Source: Bacteroidota bacterium | GTDB taxonomy: Bacteria > Bacteroidota > Bacteroidia > UBA7662 | NCBI GenBank assembly: GCA_005799065.1 | Contig: SYHW01000035.1 | Location: 1 to 48,632 of the forward strand | DNA: 48,632 nt | Direction: 5' to 3' | Part shown: one piece after another, positions 25,379-34,037 of the stretch | Position numbering within the stretch: the stretch's first letter is position 1 | Layout of the letters: every line of letters starts with the position of its first letter | The notes under the pieces: model-generated | Told to the model about the DNA's origin: nothing | Seen by the model: the letters and a program-made list of their open reading frames with translations, nothing else | The model's database searches: none | Translations under genes and position numbers: made by a program

Positions 25379-26341
25379 ATGGGAATATTTGATTTTTTCC
25401 GCAAAAAACTCAACCGCGAAGCGCTCGTTCAGGGAATGGAGCGAACTCGTGAGGGTTTCTTTTCAAAAATTTGGCGCTTGTTTACCGGGGGTCAGGTTCT
25501 CGATGATGAGATGCTTGACCGCCTCGAAACCCTGCTCATTGAGGCCGATACGGGTGTTGATACGACCGCAAAGATCATTCGAAACCTTCAGGAGCGTTCA
25601 AAATCGGAAAACGGACTGAAAGGGGAGCGGCTACAGGAGGTGTTTCGCGAAGAAGTCATGTCTTTATTGCAGCAAGCACCCGAAGCTGACTTGGATTTTT
25701 CGCGCACAATCGACCATCACCCGCATGTGATTTTGGTGGTCGGAGTCAACGGCGTTGGAAAAACCACAAGTATTGGAAAGTTGGCCTGGCACTACAGGCA
25801 AGCCGGCAAGAAAGTGGTTGTGGGCGCGGCTGATACTTTTAGGGCTGCAGCGATCGAACAACTCCAGGAGTGGTCGCGTCGGGCCGACAGTCGGATTGTT
25901 ACCCAAAAAATGGGATCGGATCCTGCATCAGTGGCCTTTGATACGCTGAGTTCGGCACTGAAGCATGGTGAGGAGGTGGTCTTGATCGATACAGCAGGTC
26001 GCCTACACAATAAATCAGGCCTCATGCAAGAATTAGGAAAAGTGCGATCCGTTATGTCGAAGGTCATCCCGGAAGCCCCCCATGAGGTCTTATTGGTGCT
26101 TGATGCCTCGACGGGTCAAAACGCATTGGAGCAGGCCAGAATTTTTGGTGAAGTGACACAGGTTACGGGTCTGATTCTCACCAAACTCGACGGAACAGCA
26201 CGGGGCGGCATTGTGGTGGCCGTGAGTGATCAACTAGGAATCCCCGTACGCTATATCGGTGTGGGAGAAAAGGCGGAGCACCTACAGCCTTTCGATCGCC
26301 ATGCCTTTGTGGATGCCTTGTTCAGCGATGCTACCGCATGA
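25379..26341 (+). CDS. ftsY: Signal recognition particle receptor FtsY
   Basis: 320 residues comprising essentially only the NG domain: an N-terminal helical bundle, then the GTPase motifs GVNGVGKTT (122-130), DTFRAAAIEQL (152-162), DTAGR (204-208), TKLDGTARGG (268-277) and the FtsY closing GVGEKAEHLQPF (294-305). The acidic A domain of E. coli FtsY is missing, as usual in Bacteroidota; the amphipathic start MGIFDFFRKKL would bind the membrane. It receives SRP-ribosome complexes at the inner membrane. 103 bp after DUF4295; the stop overlaps the rimO start (ATGA). Confidence 0.98.
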   Translation: MGIFDFFRKKLNREALVQGMERTREGFFSKIWRLFTGGQVLDDEMLDRLETLLIEADTGVDTTAKIIRNLQERSKSENGLKGERLQEVFREEVMSLLQQAPEADLDFSRTIDHHPHVILVVGVNGVGKTTSIGKLAWHYRQAGKKVVVGAADTFRAAAIEQLQEWSRRADSRIVTQKMGSDPASVAFDTLSSALKHGEEVVLIDTAGRLHNKSGLMQELGKVRSVMSKVIPEAPHEVLLVLDASTGQNALEQARIFGEVTQVTGLILTKLDGTARGGIVVAVSDQLGIPVRYIGVGEKAEHLQPFDRHAFVDALFSDATA

Positions 26342-27663
26342 GGGCGCGTGGAACCGCTCCTGCCCGAGTGCATGTTGTGACTCTAGGTTGCTCTAAGAAT
26401 ACGGTCGATTCCGAAAATTTGGTTACGCAGCTAAAGGCGGGAAATATACCCGTTACCCATGGCACAGCCGACAAGGGCGCGCGCATTTGGGTAGTCAATA
26501 CATGTGGATTTGTTGAGCAAGCCAAACAAGAATCGATCGATACCATATTGGGATGCATCGATGCCAAAGAAGCGGGGCAGATCGACAAACTTTATGTGAC
26601 CGGTTGTTTGAGCCACCGCTACCGCGACCAACTCGAAGAGGAAATGCCCCAAGTTGATGCTTTTTTTGGGACAATGGAATTGCCCCGCCTGCTCAAAACC
26701 TTGGGTGCCGATTACCGACATGAACTACTGGGAGAACGTCTGATTTCTACGCCCCGCCACACCGCGTTTATGAAAATTGCTGAGGGTTGCAACCGCCCAT
26801 GTGCCTTCTGTGCCATTCCCCTGATGCGCGGACGCCATGTTTCGCGACCCATAGAGGAATTGGTGAATGAAGCACAAAATTTGGCAAAGAAGGGCGTCAA
26901 GGAGCTGGTACTCATCGCTCAGGATTTGACTTACTATGGTTTGGATCTCTATGGCAGCCGGAGACTGTCTGATTTACTGGTCGAATTGGCCCAAACGTCA
27001 GGAATACAGTGGATACGCTTACAATACGCGTACCCATCGCAGTTCCCTACAGACATCCTTCCGATCATGCGCGATGTACCATCGATCTGTCGTTACCTCG
27101 ATATGCCGCTGCAGCACGCTTCAGACCCAATGCTTCGACAAATGCGGAGGGGGATTACCGCTGCACGTACAGAGCATTTGCTCGATGAGATTCGTAGACA
27201 AGTGCCGGGCATTCATTTGCGCACCACACTAATCAGCGGTTTTCCGGGTGAGTCCAATGCCGATCATGCCACCCTCATGAAATTCGTAGCGCGGCAGAAA
27301 TTCGATCGATTGGGGGTATTTACCTATTCTCATGAAGAGAATACCGCCGCATTTAATCTTACGGATGACGTGCCTGCTGCCCTTAAGGAAGAACGAATGG
27401 AGGAGATTATGGCGCTCCAACAGGAGATTTCACAGGAGTTAAATGAGCAAAAGATCGGACAGGTGCTTACCGTTTTGATGGAGCGGCGAGAATCTGGATT
27501 TTGGGTGGGAAGAACTGAATTCGACTCGCCAGAAGTAGACAATGAAGTTCTGGTTGATGCTGAGGCCTGTGGGAACATTGAACCAGGAACTTTCGTTCCA
27601 ATACGCATTACAGGTGCGGAGGCCTTTGATTTGTATGGAGTACCTGTGCTTGATATGGCCTAA
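26338..27663 (+). CDS. rimO: Ribosomal protein S12 methylthiotransferase RimO
   Basis: 441 residues. N-terminal UPF0004 domain with three cluster cysteines (C18 in TLGCSKN, C56 in VNTCGF, C90 in VTGCLS). Radical SAM core with C151-x3-C155-x2-C158 in EGCNRPCAFCAIP. The IP in this motif, and the family's LGCSKN, point to RimO rather than MiaB. C-terminal TRAM domain (GQVLTVLMERRESGFWVGRTEFDSPEVDNEVLV). It adds a methylthio group to the conserved aspartate of ribosomal protein S12, using two 4Fe-4S clusters. Start overlaps the ftsY stop by four bases. Confidence 0.96.
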   Translation: MRARGTAPARVHVVTLGCSKNTVDSENLVTQLKAGNIPVTHGTADKGARIWVVNTCGFVEQAKQESIDTILGCIDAKEAGQIDKLYVTGCLSHRYRDQLEEEMPQVDAFFGTMELPRLLKTLGADYRHELLGERLISTPRHTAFMKIAEGCNRPCAFCAIPLMRGRHVSRPIEELVNEAQNLAKKGVKELVLIAQDLTYYGLDLYGSRRLSDLLVELAQTSGIQWIRLQYAYPSQFPTDILPIMRDVPSICRYLDMPLQHASDPMLRQMRRGITAARTEHLLDEIRRQVPGIHLRTTLISGFPGESNADHATLMKFVARQKFDRLGVFTYSHEENTAAFNLTDDVPAALKEERMEEIMALQQEISQELNEQKIGQVLTVLMERRESGFWVGRTEFDSPEVDNEVLVDAEACGNIEPGTFVPIRITGAEAFDLYGVPVLDMA

Positions 27664-27692
27664 CCACCGGATCCTCAAGCTGATGTTTCCCA

Positions 27693-29309
27693 ATGGCTAA
27701 CTTCTCTGTTTCATACCGTAGCATGAGGCAAACTGGGTCATTTTCCAAACTGGTGCTAGACTACACCGAAGGAAAACAGAATATGCGGGATGCGTTCCCC
27801 AACAATATTGATCTGGACTCCATCATTCAGGCAGCCCATCTTCAGAAAGAGCGTGATTCAGCCTTGCGCAGGGGGGTTTCGGATCGCATCCATGAGTTGT
27901 ATTCTTGCATCGATCAGCCCAATATCGACGACAAACAACTGGCACGCTTAGGACATGAAAATACCCGTTTCGTTGTCACGGCCCACCAGCCCATTCTACT
28001 GGGTGGTCCGCTTTATGTGTTTTACAAGTTGAGCAGTGTCGTGGCGCTGGCCAAGCGGCTCAACGAACAACCGAATAAGAAGGATCTTCACTTTATTCCG
28101 TTGTATTGGGTGGGTGATGAAGACCACGACATTGAGGAAATTGGCCATTGTCATGTTTTGGGTAAGAAAATTAGTTGGATGCCGAAACAAGGTGGGGCCA
28201 CGGGTCGGATGTTGATTGAAGATGCCGAGGCGTTTTTGTCTCCCCTTGAGGCCATTTTGGGCCATCGGCCGGAGTCGGACCGATGGATGCGATTGGCGCG
28301 TGACTGCTACCGAAACGGAATTACGCTTTTGGAGGCAACTGTGCGCTGGACGGACGCCCTTTTTGGTTCGGCAGGTTTGGTCGTCTTTTCCGGAGATGAT
28401 CCTCGATTAAAAAATATGGCCTTGCATTTGTGGGAGAAAGAAATCAATCAGCGGTTTTCGGGGGATGCAGCGCTAAGGGGCAGTGATCAACTTGTAGAAA
28501 TGGGGTATCACGCGCAAATTTCACCGAGATCGGTTAACCTTTTTTGGCTGGAAGATGAAAGTCGTTCGCGCTTGATGCGTTTGGAAGATGGTGGATGGCA
28601 AGCTGGCGAGCAAGTTTGGGCCAATGACCAGGCCATGATTCATCAAATCCATGCCGATCCGGGCATGATTAGCCCGAATGTTGTGCTCAGGCCTTTATAT
28701 CAAGAATTTCTACTTCAATCTGCGGCCTTCATTGGCGGTCCCGCAGAGCTTGCTTACTGGCTTCAGCTTTACCCGGTCTTTCAAGAGGCGGGCGTAGACT
28801 TCCCCCCCGTACTTCCGCGTGCATCAATTATGCTGATGGATGCAGCGATGTGTAAGCGTTGGGAACAATTGGAATTAACGGATGATATGTTTTTTCAGTC
28901 AAAGGAAGACTGGGTTCGCTATTATTTAAATCAGCAGTCAGAAAGCAGACTTTCTGATTTTGAATTGATCGAAAAGATCCGACAGGGTTATTTGCAATTG
29001 TCGCAGGAGGCAGCAATGATTGACCCCAGCTTGAAGTCTTTTGTATTGGCTGAGCTCACTAAAGCTGAAAAATCGGTCGAATCTATTGCACATCGGGTAC
29101 TGAAAGCCCGAAAGCAGAAAAGTGAGGTCCAAATTAATCGTTTGCACCAATTGCATGACCGGCTGTTTCCAGACAATAAACTACAAGAACGGTATGACAA
29201 TTTTTTGGGTTGGGTGGCGTCCGATCCAGATCTTGAACTCTTCGATTATTGCCTGCACCACCTGGATTATCCGGCCCATTACTTTTCAATTGTACGCCTT
29301 AGCGTTTAA
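27693..29309 (+). CDS. bshC: Bacillithiol biosynthesis cysteine-adding enzyme BshC
   Basis: 538 residues, the full BshC length (about 530-540). Diagnostic blocks: TAHQPILLGGPLYVFYKLSSVVALAKRLN (about 94-122), IPLYWVGDEDHDIEEI (about 133-148) and ISPNVVLRPLYQEFLLQSAAFIGGPAELAYW (about 329-359), followed by a long C-terminal coiled coil (KSFVLAELTKAEKSVESIAHRVLKARKQK). BshC joins cysteine to GlcN-malate in the last step of bacillithiol synthesis, so the cell probably uses bacillithiol as its low-molecular-weight thiol. The other genes (bshA, bshB) are not in the window. Its stop region overlaps the convergent rseP stop by 4 bp. Confidence 0.95.
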   Translation: MANFSVSYRSMRQTGSFSKLVLDYTEGKQNMRDAFPNNIDLDSIIQAAHLQKERDSALRRGVSDRIHELYSCIDQPNIDDKQLARLGHENTRFVVTAHQPILLGGPLYVFYKLSSVVALAKRLNEQPNKKDLHFIPLYWVGDEDHDIEEIGHCHVLGKKISWMPKQGGATGRMLIEDAEAFLSPLEAILGHRPESDRWMRLARDCYRNGITLLEATVRWTDALFGSAGLVVFSGDDPRLKNMALHLWEKEINQRFSGDAALRGSDQLVEMGYHAQISPRSVNLFWLEDESRSRLMRLEDGGWQAGEQVWANDQAMIHQIHADPGMISPNVVLRPLYQEFLLQSAAFIGGPAELAYWLQLYPVFQEAGVDFPPVLPRASIMLMDAAMCKRWEQLELTDDMFFQSKEDWVRYYLNQQSESRLSDFELIEKIRQGYLQLSQEAAMIDPSLKSFVLAELTKAEKSVESIAHRVLKARKQKSEVQINRLHQLHDRLFPDNKLQERYDNFLGWVASDPDLELFDYCLHHLDYPAHYFSIVRLSV

Positions 29310-30637
29310 TTCAATACATGCTGCCATATGTCGTTGCCAAAGGCGAAGACCATCAGGAGCAACACAATTGCCATACCCACATACTGAGCGCCAATGAGCA
29401 CTTTCTCGGGTACAGGACGTCGAATAACCATTTCGATCAACAGAAACAGCACATGACCACCGTCCAATGCCGGTATGGGCAACAGATTCATAAAAGCAAG
29501 AATCATAGAAAGCAAGGCTGTGGTCATCCAGAAGCGATACCAGATCCAATCACCTCCGTACATTTTCCTGGCAATGGCTATAGGCCCCACCAGTGATTTT
29601 TCGACCGGGATTTCTCCACTGAATACCTTCCCAAAGCCCCGTACATTGTCGGCAATGGTCGACCAGGCCAAGGCAGCCCCAGCCGGGATGCTTTGCGCTA
29701 AACTGAATTCCTGACGGGCCGTCTTGAGCTGCTCCAATTCCGGATAGATACCGATCGTGCCCTGTTCACTGACGGTCAAATCCGATTGCATTGTTTCGCC
29801 CTCACGCAAATATTGAATGGGCACTGTTTTGGATGCGCGTGCCTTGAGTATCTCCTGAAGCTGATCGAAAAAAAGGATGGGCATTCCATCGATGCTGATT
29901 ATGCTATCGCCTGCTTCCAGACCGGCAGCCTCAGCCGGCATGCCCTGAACTATTTCTCCCAGACGGAATCGATGGCGTGGTGCGAGAAAGGATAGACCAT
30001 TTTCTGCTTCTAACAACTTGCCGGCCATGTTGGCAGGTAGATTAATCAAACAAGACTTTCCATCTCTCATCACTTGAATCTGGTTGTCTTCACCCAGAAA
30101 AACATCCATAGCCATAACCTCATCAAACCGTTCTACTTTCTTCCCATTCAGAGCGATAATTCGATCACCTGGTTGAAAGCCTACCTCCCGGGCAATGGGT
30201 CCAACAGCGACACCATGGGAAAGTGCCTGATTAGGCAGATATTCCTGACCGTAGTACCAAAAAATACCTGAAAAAATGAGAATACCCAATAGTGCATTGA
30301 CCGTTACCCCGCCGATCATCACGATCAACCTCTGCCAAGCCGGTTTGGAACGAAACTCCCACGCCTGGGGTTCTGACTTCATGGCGTTTGTATCGAGCGA
30401 CTCATCGATCATGCCGCTAATCTTCACGTACCCGCCCAGGGGGAGCCATCCCAAGCCATACTCAGTATCGCCTTTTTGGATGGAAAAGAGTTTTTTGCCC
30501 CATGCGTCGAAGAATACATAAAATTTTTCGACACGAATGCCAAACAGGCGGGCGGCGGCAAAATGCCCCCATTCATGCAGCAATACTAAGATAGTAAGCC
30601 CAAGGAGCATTTGGGCGATCATGATGAGTATATCCAT
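29306..30637 (-). CDS. rseP: Site-2 intramembrane zinc protease RseP
   Basis: 443 residues from ATG 30637 (MDILIMIAQMLLGLTILVLL, the usual start; an upstream in-frame ATG at 30655 lies inside a promoter box). Zinc motif HEWGH (H21, H25) in the first helix and the third ligand aspartate in NLLPIPALDGGH (391-395 for LDGGH). Between them are two PDZ domains (GFQPGDRIIALNGKKV and GLEAGDSIISIDGMPI). It cleaves membrane-spanning anti-sigma factors or signal peptides in the envelope stress response. No sigma factor gene is adjacent. Divergent from the MarR-family gene. Confidence 0.96.
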   Translation of the reverse strand: MDILIMIAQMLLGLTILVLLHEWGHFAAARLFGIRVEKFYVFFDAWGKKLFSIQKGDTEYGLGWLPLGGYVKISGMIDESLDTNAMKSEPQAWEFRSKPAWQRLIVMIGGVTVNALLGILIFSGIFWYYGQEYLPNQALSHGVAVGPIAREVGFQPGDRIIALNGKKVERFDEVMAMDVFLGEDNQIQVMRDGKSCLINLPANMAGKLLEAENGLSFLAPRHRFRLGEIVQGMPAEAAGLEAGDSIISIDGMPILFFDQLQEILKARASKTVPIQYLREGETMQSDLTVSEQGTIGIYPELEQLKTARQEFSLAQSIPAGAALAWSTIADNVRGFGKVFSGEIPVEKSLVGPIAIARKMYGGDWIWYRFWMTTALLSMILAFMNLLPIPALDGGHVLFLLIEMVIRRPVPEKVLIGAQYVGMAIVLLLMVFAFGNDIWQHVLN

Positions 30638-30652
30638 GAGGGAAATAAAACG

Positions 30653-30686
30653 CAAAAATACGAGGTTCGGCGTATGGGATGGCCAA
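30653..30686 (-). promoter_or_regulatory. Full promoter for rseP, overlapping the marR start
   Basis: On the minus strand TTG (30684-30686), a 23-nt spacer and TATTTTTG (30653-30660) fit the Bacteroidota consensus. The -7 box ends 15 nt before the rseP ATG. The -33 element lies inside the first codons of the divergent MarR gene (30679). Confidence 0.6.
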
Positions 30687-31131
30687 GATAAAATCGGATA
30701 TTTCGATCATGTCTGAACGCCTGCAATTGAGTCTACTGTTATCTCATGTCGTGAGTCGGCAAGCGGTTGTCCTTGAGGCAGCTTTTCGAACCCGTCATAT
30801 TCCATTAAGCGTAGAACAATTTCGCCTAATGTATCTGGTTTGCCATCAGCCCGCTGCCCACCAAGAGTTCTATGCCCGTAAACTGGGACGTGATCGCTCG
30901 TCGCTTACCCGAATGCTGCAGCAACTTGAAAAGGCCAAAATGTTGGTGCGCGCTCCTTCTGATCATGACCGAAGGAGTATGCATGTAGAACCATCGCTGG
31001 AAGGGGCCGAATGGACTCATCAAGCGAAATTGGTGGCCGATGAGGCGATGCGGCAATTGTGGGAAGGCATTGCAGCAGAGGAGCGGGAGCTGCTTAATGG
31101 ACTCCTCGTGCGTCTACGCGGAAATTCTTAA
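30679..31131 (+). CDS. MarR family transcriptional regulator
   Basis: 150 residues (140 if started at ATG 30709). Winged-helix DNA-binding domain: LSVEQFRLMYLVCHQPAAHQEFYARKLGRDRSSLTRMLQQLEKAKMLVRAPSDHDRRSMHVEPS (about 38-101), where KLGRDRSSLTRMLQQLEK is the recognition helix region and SDHDRRSMHVE the wing. Flanking helices form the dimer interface. MarR proteins bind palindromes and lose affinity on binding phenolic or oxidant ligands. The ligand here is unknown. Its start overlaps the rseP promoter, so autoregulation could also affect rseP (inference). Confidence 0.9.
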   Translation: MAKIKSDISIMSERLQLSLLLSHVVSRQAVVLEAAFRTRHIPLSVEQFRLMYLVCHQPAAHQEFYARKLGRDRSSLTRMLQQLEKAKMLVRAPSDHDRRSMHVEPSLEGAEWTHQAKLVADEAMRQLWEGIAAEERELLNGLLVRLRGNS

Positions 31132-31230
31132 TGAATGTCTCGATGCCGACCCATTGAAAGTTCATTCACCAATTTCATTGACCCAAATCTGTCTTACAAG
31201 ATTACTCCTTCGACAAAAATGTTCTTGCCA

Positions 31231-31440
31231 TCAAGGTTGGCTCGAACTCGGGTTGTTTATGCGATCGGCAGCCTCATCCAGCATCTGTTGGCATTGTGTA
31301 ATGAGGTTTGTTGCCTCGTTATACAAACCCAAGCTGTCGTCGAGGCTGCCCTCGTCTTGTTGCAGGCGCGCCATCAAAGCACGAATTTGGTTCATCTTGG
31401 CTTCGATCGATGAAGGGGATGCCTTTATGGGTTCAGTCAT
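31231..31440 (-). CDS. xseB: Exodeoxyribonuclease VII small subunit
   Basis: 69 residues from ATG 31440: EAKMNQIRALMARLQQDEGSLDDSLGLYNEATNLITQCQQMLDEAADRI, the helical hairpin of XseB with the typical SLDDSLxLYxxAxxL pattern. Upstream in-frame codons to 31533 do not match the family. XseB pairs with XseA to degrade single-stranded DNA; xseA is not next to it here. The 99 bp between the marR stop and the xseB stop are without features. Confidence 0.9.
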   Translation of the reverse strand: MTEPIKASPSSIEAKMNQIRALMARLQQDEGSLDDSLGLYNEATNLITQCQQMLDEAADRINNPSSSQP

Positions 31441-31511
31441 AAACACGAAGATAATTACAACTTTGTAAATGACGCGGTTTTGGCTGTTTTCTGCACCATA
31501 AATACATGATT

Positions 31512-31544
31512 TTGCAACAGATTGGGGTCTCAATGGTATATTTG
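31512..31544 (+). promoter_or_regulatory. Promoter for udk-trkA
   Basis: TTG (31512-31514), 22-nt spacer, TATATTTG (31537-31544), ending 13 nt before the udk ATG. Predicted leader about 9-10 nt. Confidence 0.6.
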
Positions 31545-31557
31545 ATCCGGAAAAACT

Positions 31558-32205
31558 ATGATCAAAAGTAATAAGCCCTATGTGGTTGGGGTTGGAGGCG
31601 GGAGCGGATCTGGAAAAACAACTTTCCTAACATGCCTCACCCATCGATTAGACCCAATACAATGTACCTGCATTAATTTGGATCACTATTACAGATCCCT
31701 ATCTGAGCAACCACGTGATTCAAAAGGGGAAGTAAACTTTGATCTGCCTGAATGTATCGACCATGAGGCGTTTCTCACTGATTTTCACAGACTGTGCATG
31801 GGTAATGAGGTGATCAGGAAGGAGTATACATTTAATCAGGCAGGTAAAGAACCCGAAATGATTCGGCTTCTACCCAATCCCGTACTTCTGGTTGAAGGCC
31901 TTTTTTTGTTTCATTTTAAGGAAATCATGAACGAACTACAATTAAAAGTTTTTCTGGATGCGCCCGACGAACTACGTCTTCTTAGGCGTATTACCCGCGA
32001 CGGAAACCAACGTGGATATCCCGAAGAGGTAGTGCGTTATCAATGGGAAAATCATGTTAAGCCCGCTTTTGTTTCCTTTATTGAACCGTTTTTGCCTGAA
32101 TGCGATTTAATTATTCCGCATAGCCGCGACAACCATGCCGCGGTTGATGTTTTGGCCACATATATAAACCAAAAAATTCAATGGAGAACCGTTTTGGAAT
32201 CATAG
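31558..32205 (+). CDS. udk: Uridine kinase family protein
   Basis: 215 residues. Walker A GGGSGSGKTTFL (13-24), INLDHYYRSLSEQPRD (the nucleoside-binding DxYY segment), NFDLPECIDHEAF (the F-D-x-P motif), LLVEGLFLF (Walker B-like), and the lid RRITRDGNQRGYPEEVVRYQW. It phosphorylates uridine or cytidine with ATP or GTP in pyrimidine salvage. Slightly more divergent than E. coli Udk, so substrate specificity is an inference. The trkA gene begins 25 bp before its stop. Confidence 0.88.
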   Translation: MIKSNKPYVVGVGGGSGSGKTTFLTCLTHRLDPIQCTCINLDHYYRSLSEQPRDSKGEVNFDLPECIDHEAFLTDFHRLCMGNEVIRKEYTFNQAGKEPEMIRLLPNPVLLVEGLFLFHFKEIMNELQLKVFLDAPDELRLLRRITRDGNQRGYPEEVVRYQWENHVKPAFVSFIEPFLPECDLIIPHSRDNHAAVDVLATYINQKIQWRTVLES

Positions 32206-32876
32206 GTCTGGGACGATTTGGCAGCACAATTGCACGCAAGTTGTCTGAACGTGGGGCGGAAGTGATGGTTTTTGATAAGTCTGAAGATAATGTCAATGCT
32301 TTGAGGGATGATGTAGCCTATACAGCCTGTCTCGATTCAACCGATATTCGGGCACTGAAAGAGCAGAACATTACGGATTTGGATGCTGTGGTTGTGGCCA
32401 TTGGAGAAAATTTTGAGGCGCTGTTACTCACAACAGTAAATCTATTGGAGTTGGGTGTTAAGCGGGTCATTGCTCGTGCTTCGACCCCTCAACAAAAAAT
32501 GGTTCTTGAGAAAATTGGGGTAAAAGAAATCTTGTCGCCAGAAGATGAGGTGGGTATTTCGGTAGCCGGACGTCTCATCAATCCTGATTTGGTAAGCTAC
32601 TTTCAACTGCCCGACGACTATCAAATTGTTGAGTTGAAGGTGCCGCCAAGGGTAGCCAATAAAACGGTTTCTGAGATTGACTTGCGTAATACCTATCACC
32701 TCAACCTCATCACTTTAAGAAGGGCATTTGAGGTTAAGGGTTCGGATGGCCAAAACAAAGACGAATACCATATTTTGGGTGTCCCTAAATCTGATACCAT
32801 GCTTTATGACAAAGATTATTTGTTGCTACTCGGAAAGAGTATAGATGTGGAGCGATTTCAGGAGGTGAATCGATAA
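32181..32876 (+). CDS. TrkA/KtrA-type potassium channel regulatory protein
   Basis: 231 residues. N-terminal RCK Rossmann domain with the dinucleotide motif FGIIGLGRFGSTIARKL and the acidic end VMVFDKSEDNV. Then DATDP-like TACLDSTDIRALKEQNITDLDAVVVAIGENFEALLLTTV, and a C-terminal RCK_C domain (about 140-231: FQLPDDYQIVELKVPPRVANKTVSEIDL…). It gates a TrkH/KtrB potassium channel in response to nucleotides. The channel gene is not in the window. The start overlaps udk by 25 bp. Confidence 0.93.
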   Translation: MENRFGIIGLGRFGSTIARKLSERGAEVMVFDKSEDNVNALRDDVAYTACLDSTDIRALKEQNITDLDAVVVAIGENFEALLLTTVNLLELGVKRVIARASTPQQKMVLEKIGVKEILSPEDEVGISVAGRLINPDLVSYFQLPDDYQIVELKVPPRVANKTVSEIDLRNTYHLNLITLRRAFEVKGSDGQNKDEYHILGVPKSDTMLYDKDYLLLLGKSIDVERFQEVNR

Positions 32877-32945
32877 GCGACATCGCTTGAGGTAAACCGA
32901 TCATAGACATCGTTCTTGAAGCGAGCCCATAACACATCGAATCTG

Positions 32946-32981
32946 AAAAAAAAGGGGGGGGCTATCGTTCACCTCGGTAGC
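32946..32981 (-). terminator. Possible terminator after gldB with A8G8 tract
   Basis: The minus strand reads GCTACCG-loop-CGATAGC (32961-32981, one mismatch in the stem) followed by C7 and T8. It overlaps the gldB stop. On the plus strand the same stem could end the convergent trkA transcript. The run A8G8 (32946-32961) is the longest homopolymer pair noticed in the window. Confidence 0.35.
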
Positions 32982-34008
32982 CCGATTCTTTGAATATTTC
33001 GCTGGTAGATTTTGTTAATAGTTCATGAAGACTCATCTCTGGATGTTTCTTCATAAACCGCTCCACAATTCCGTTGCCGATCCATTCCCCCAACCGTGGT
33101 GGTGCCTTAGGATCCAGTTCGAGTGTGGCCGGCCCATCCTCTAAAAAGCGACTTTTCGAACGTCTTTCGCTGGAAAAAATCAAGTTTTGGGTCATTAAAT
33201 ATTGCCAAATATCTTTTTCATACTGTTTTGCCCAGGAGACTTGGGCGCCTGTGTACCGAAAAAGGGATGAATCGGATATTCCAGGTAGCAGTCTTCTGAT
33301 GGCATAATGGATCTTGCCTGAAGTGATCATTTCTTCAAGTAGTGAGGCAGTCGATTGAGGGGGTGATATTTGGTCCTGCACCAGCAGGCGAAGGGCATCG
33401 GCTATTAAATAATCGCGCGTCATCCTGCGCGTCTGGTATTCATAAATATAGGGGGCAGTCGAATAGTAGCGGTAATTTTGCCCGAGGTAGGTGTCGAGAC
33501 CGATGAGTAGGTCACCACGATCGTCTAATGCCGCCTGGTACCGGAATCCGCTCAGAAATGTGGTGATCTGCCTGGGCGTCGGGCTGTCAAATGCCTTTCT
33601 GAAACGGGCAATGGCACTGGGCAGGTTTTTGTAGAGCAGGGGGTCTTTTTCAATGGGAAAGGAGTTTAATATATCGGTGGTGAGGCTATCTGTGTATCGA
33701 TCACGTTGAAAGGCACAGAGGTAATCTGCCGTGATGTTGCTGTCCGATGGACCCATTCCAAGCATTTCTTCTACCAAAAGTGCATAGAAAATGGGGTGGT
33801 CATTGCGCAGGAGCGCTACCTGTGCAGGCCCATTTTCTGCAGCCTGAGCTAATTTCTGTTCGAACCGAACCACCTTTGGTTCCAAGTCTGGAACTGTTTC
33901 ATCTTCAACTTCATCCGTGCAGCCCGAGATCCAGACAGAAGATCCGAGCAGGAGGGCCAACATAAATGAGGGCCATAACTTTACATGGGGTATAATAGGA
34001 GTCGTCAT
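32962..34008 (-). CDS. gldB: Gliding motility lipoprotein GldB
   Basis: 348 residues from ATG 34008, which gives a lipoprotein signal with lipobox WISGC (C30); a longer frame to 34146 is ignored. The mature part matches GldB: VVRFEQKLAQA, HPIFYALLVEEMLGMGP, the substrate-protease-like segment IARFRKAFDSPTPRQITTFLSGFRYQA, LLIGLDTYLGQNYRYY, and the C-terminal GARVxWAKQYEKDIWQYL-like region and LGEWIGNGIVERFMKKHPEMSLHELL. GldB is an essential part of the Bacteroidota gliding/T9SS apparatus, anchored in a membrane. Usually gldC follows; here it does not. Confidence 0.88.
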   Translation of the reverse strand: MTTPIIPHVKLWPSFMLALLLGSSVWISGCTDEVEDETVPDLEPKVVRFEQKLAQAAENGPAQVALLRNDHPIFYALLVEEMLGMGPSDSNITADYLCAFQRDRYTDSLTTDILNSFPIEKDPLLYKNLPSAIARFRKAFDSPTPRQITTFLSGFRYQAALDDRGDLLIGLDTYLGQNYRYYSTAPYIYEYQTRRMTRDYLIADALRLLVQDQISPPQSTASLLEEMITSGKIHYAIRRLLPGISDSSLFRYTGAQVSWAKQYEKDIWQYLMTQNLIFSSERRSKSRFLEDGPATLELDPKAPPRLGEWIGNGIVERFMKKHPEMSLHELLTKSTSEIFKESGYRGER

Positions 34009-34037
34009 ACAGCGTTGCAAATCACGATATTTGCACG

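Noticed and set aside
28937-28954. Inverted repeat cagaaag…ctttctg
   Set aside because: A short hairpin inside the bshC coding region with no U-run, most likely chance.
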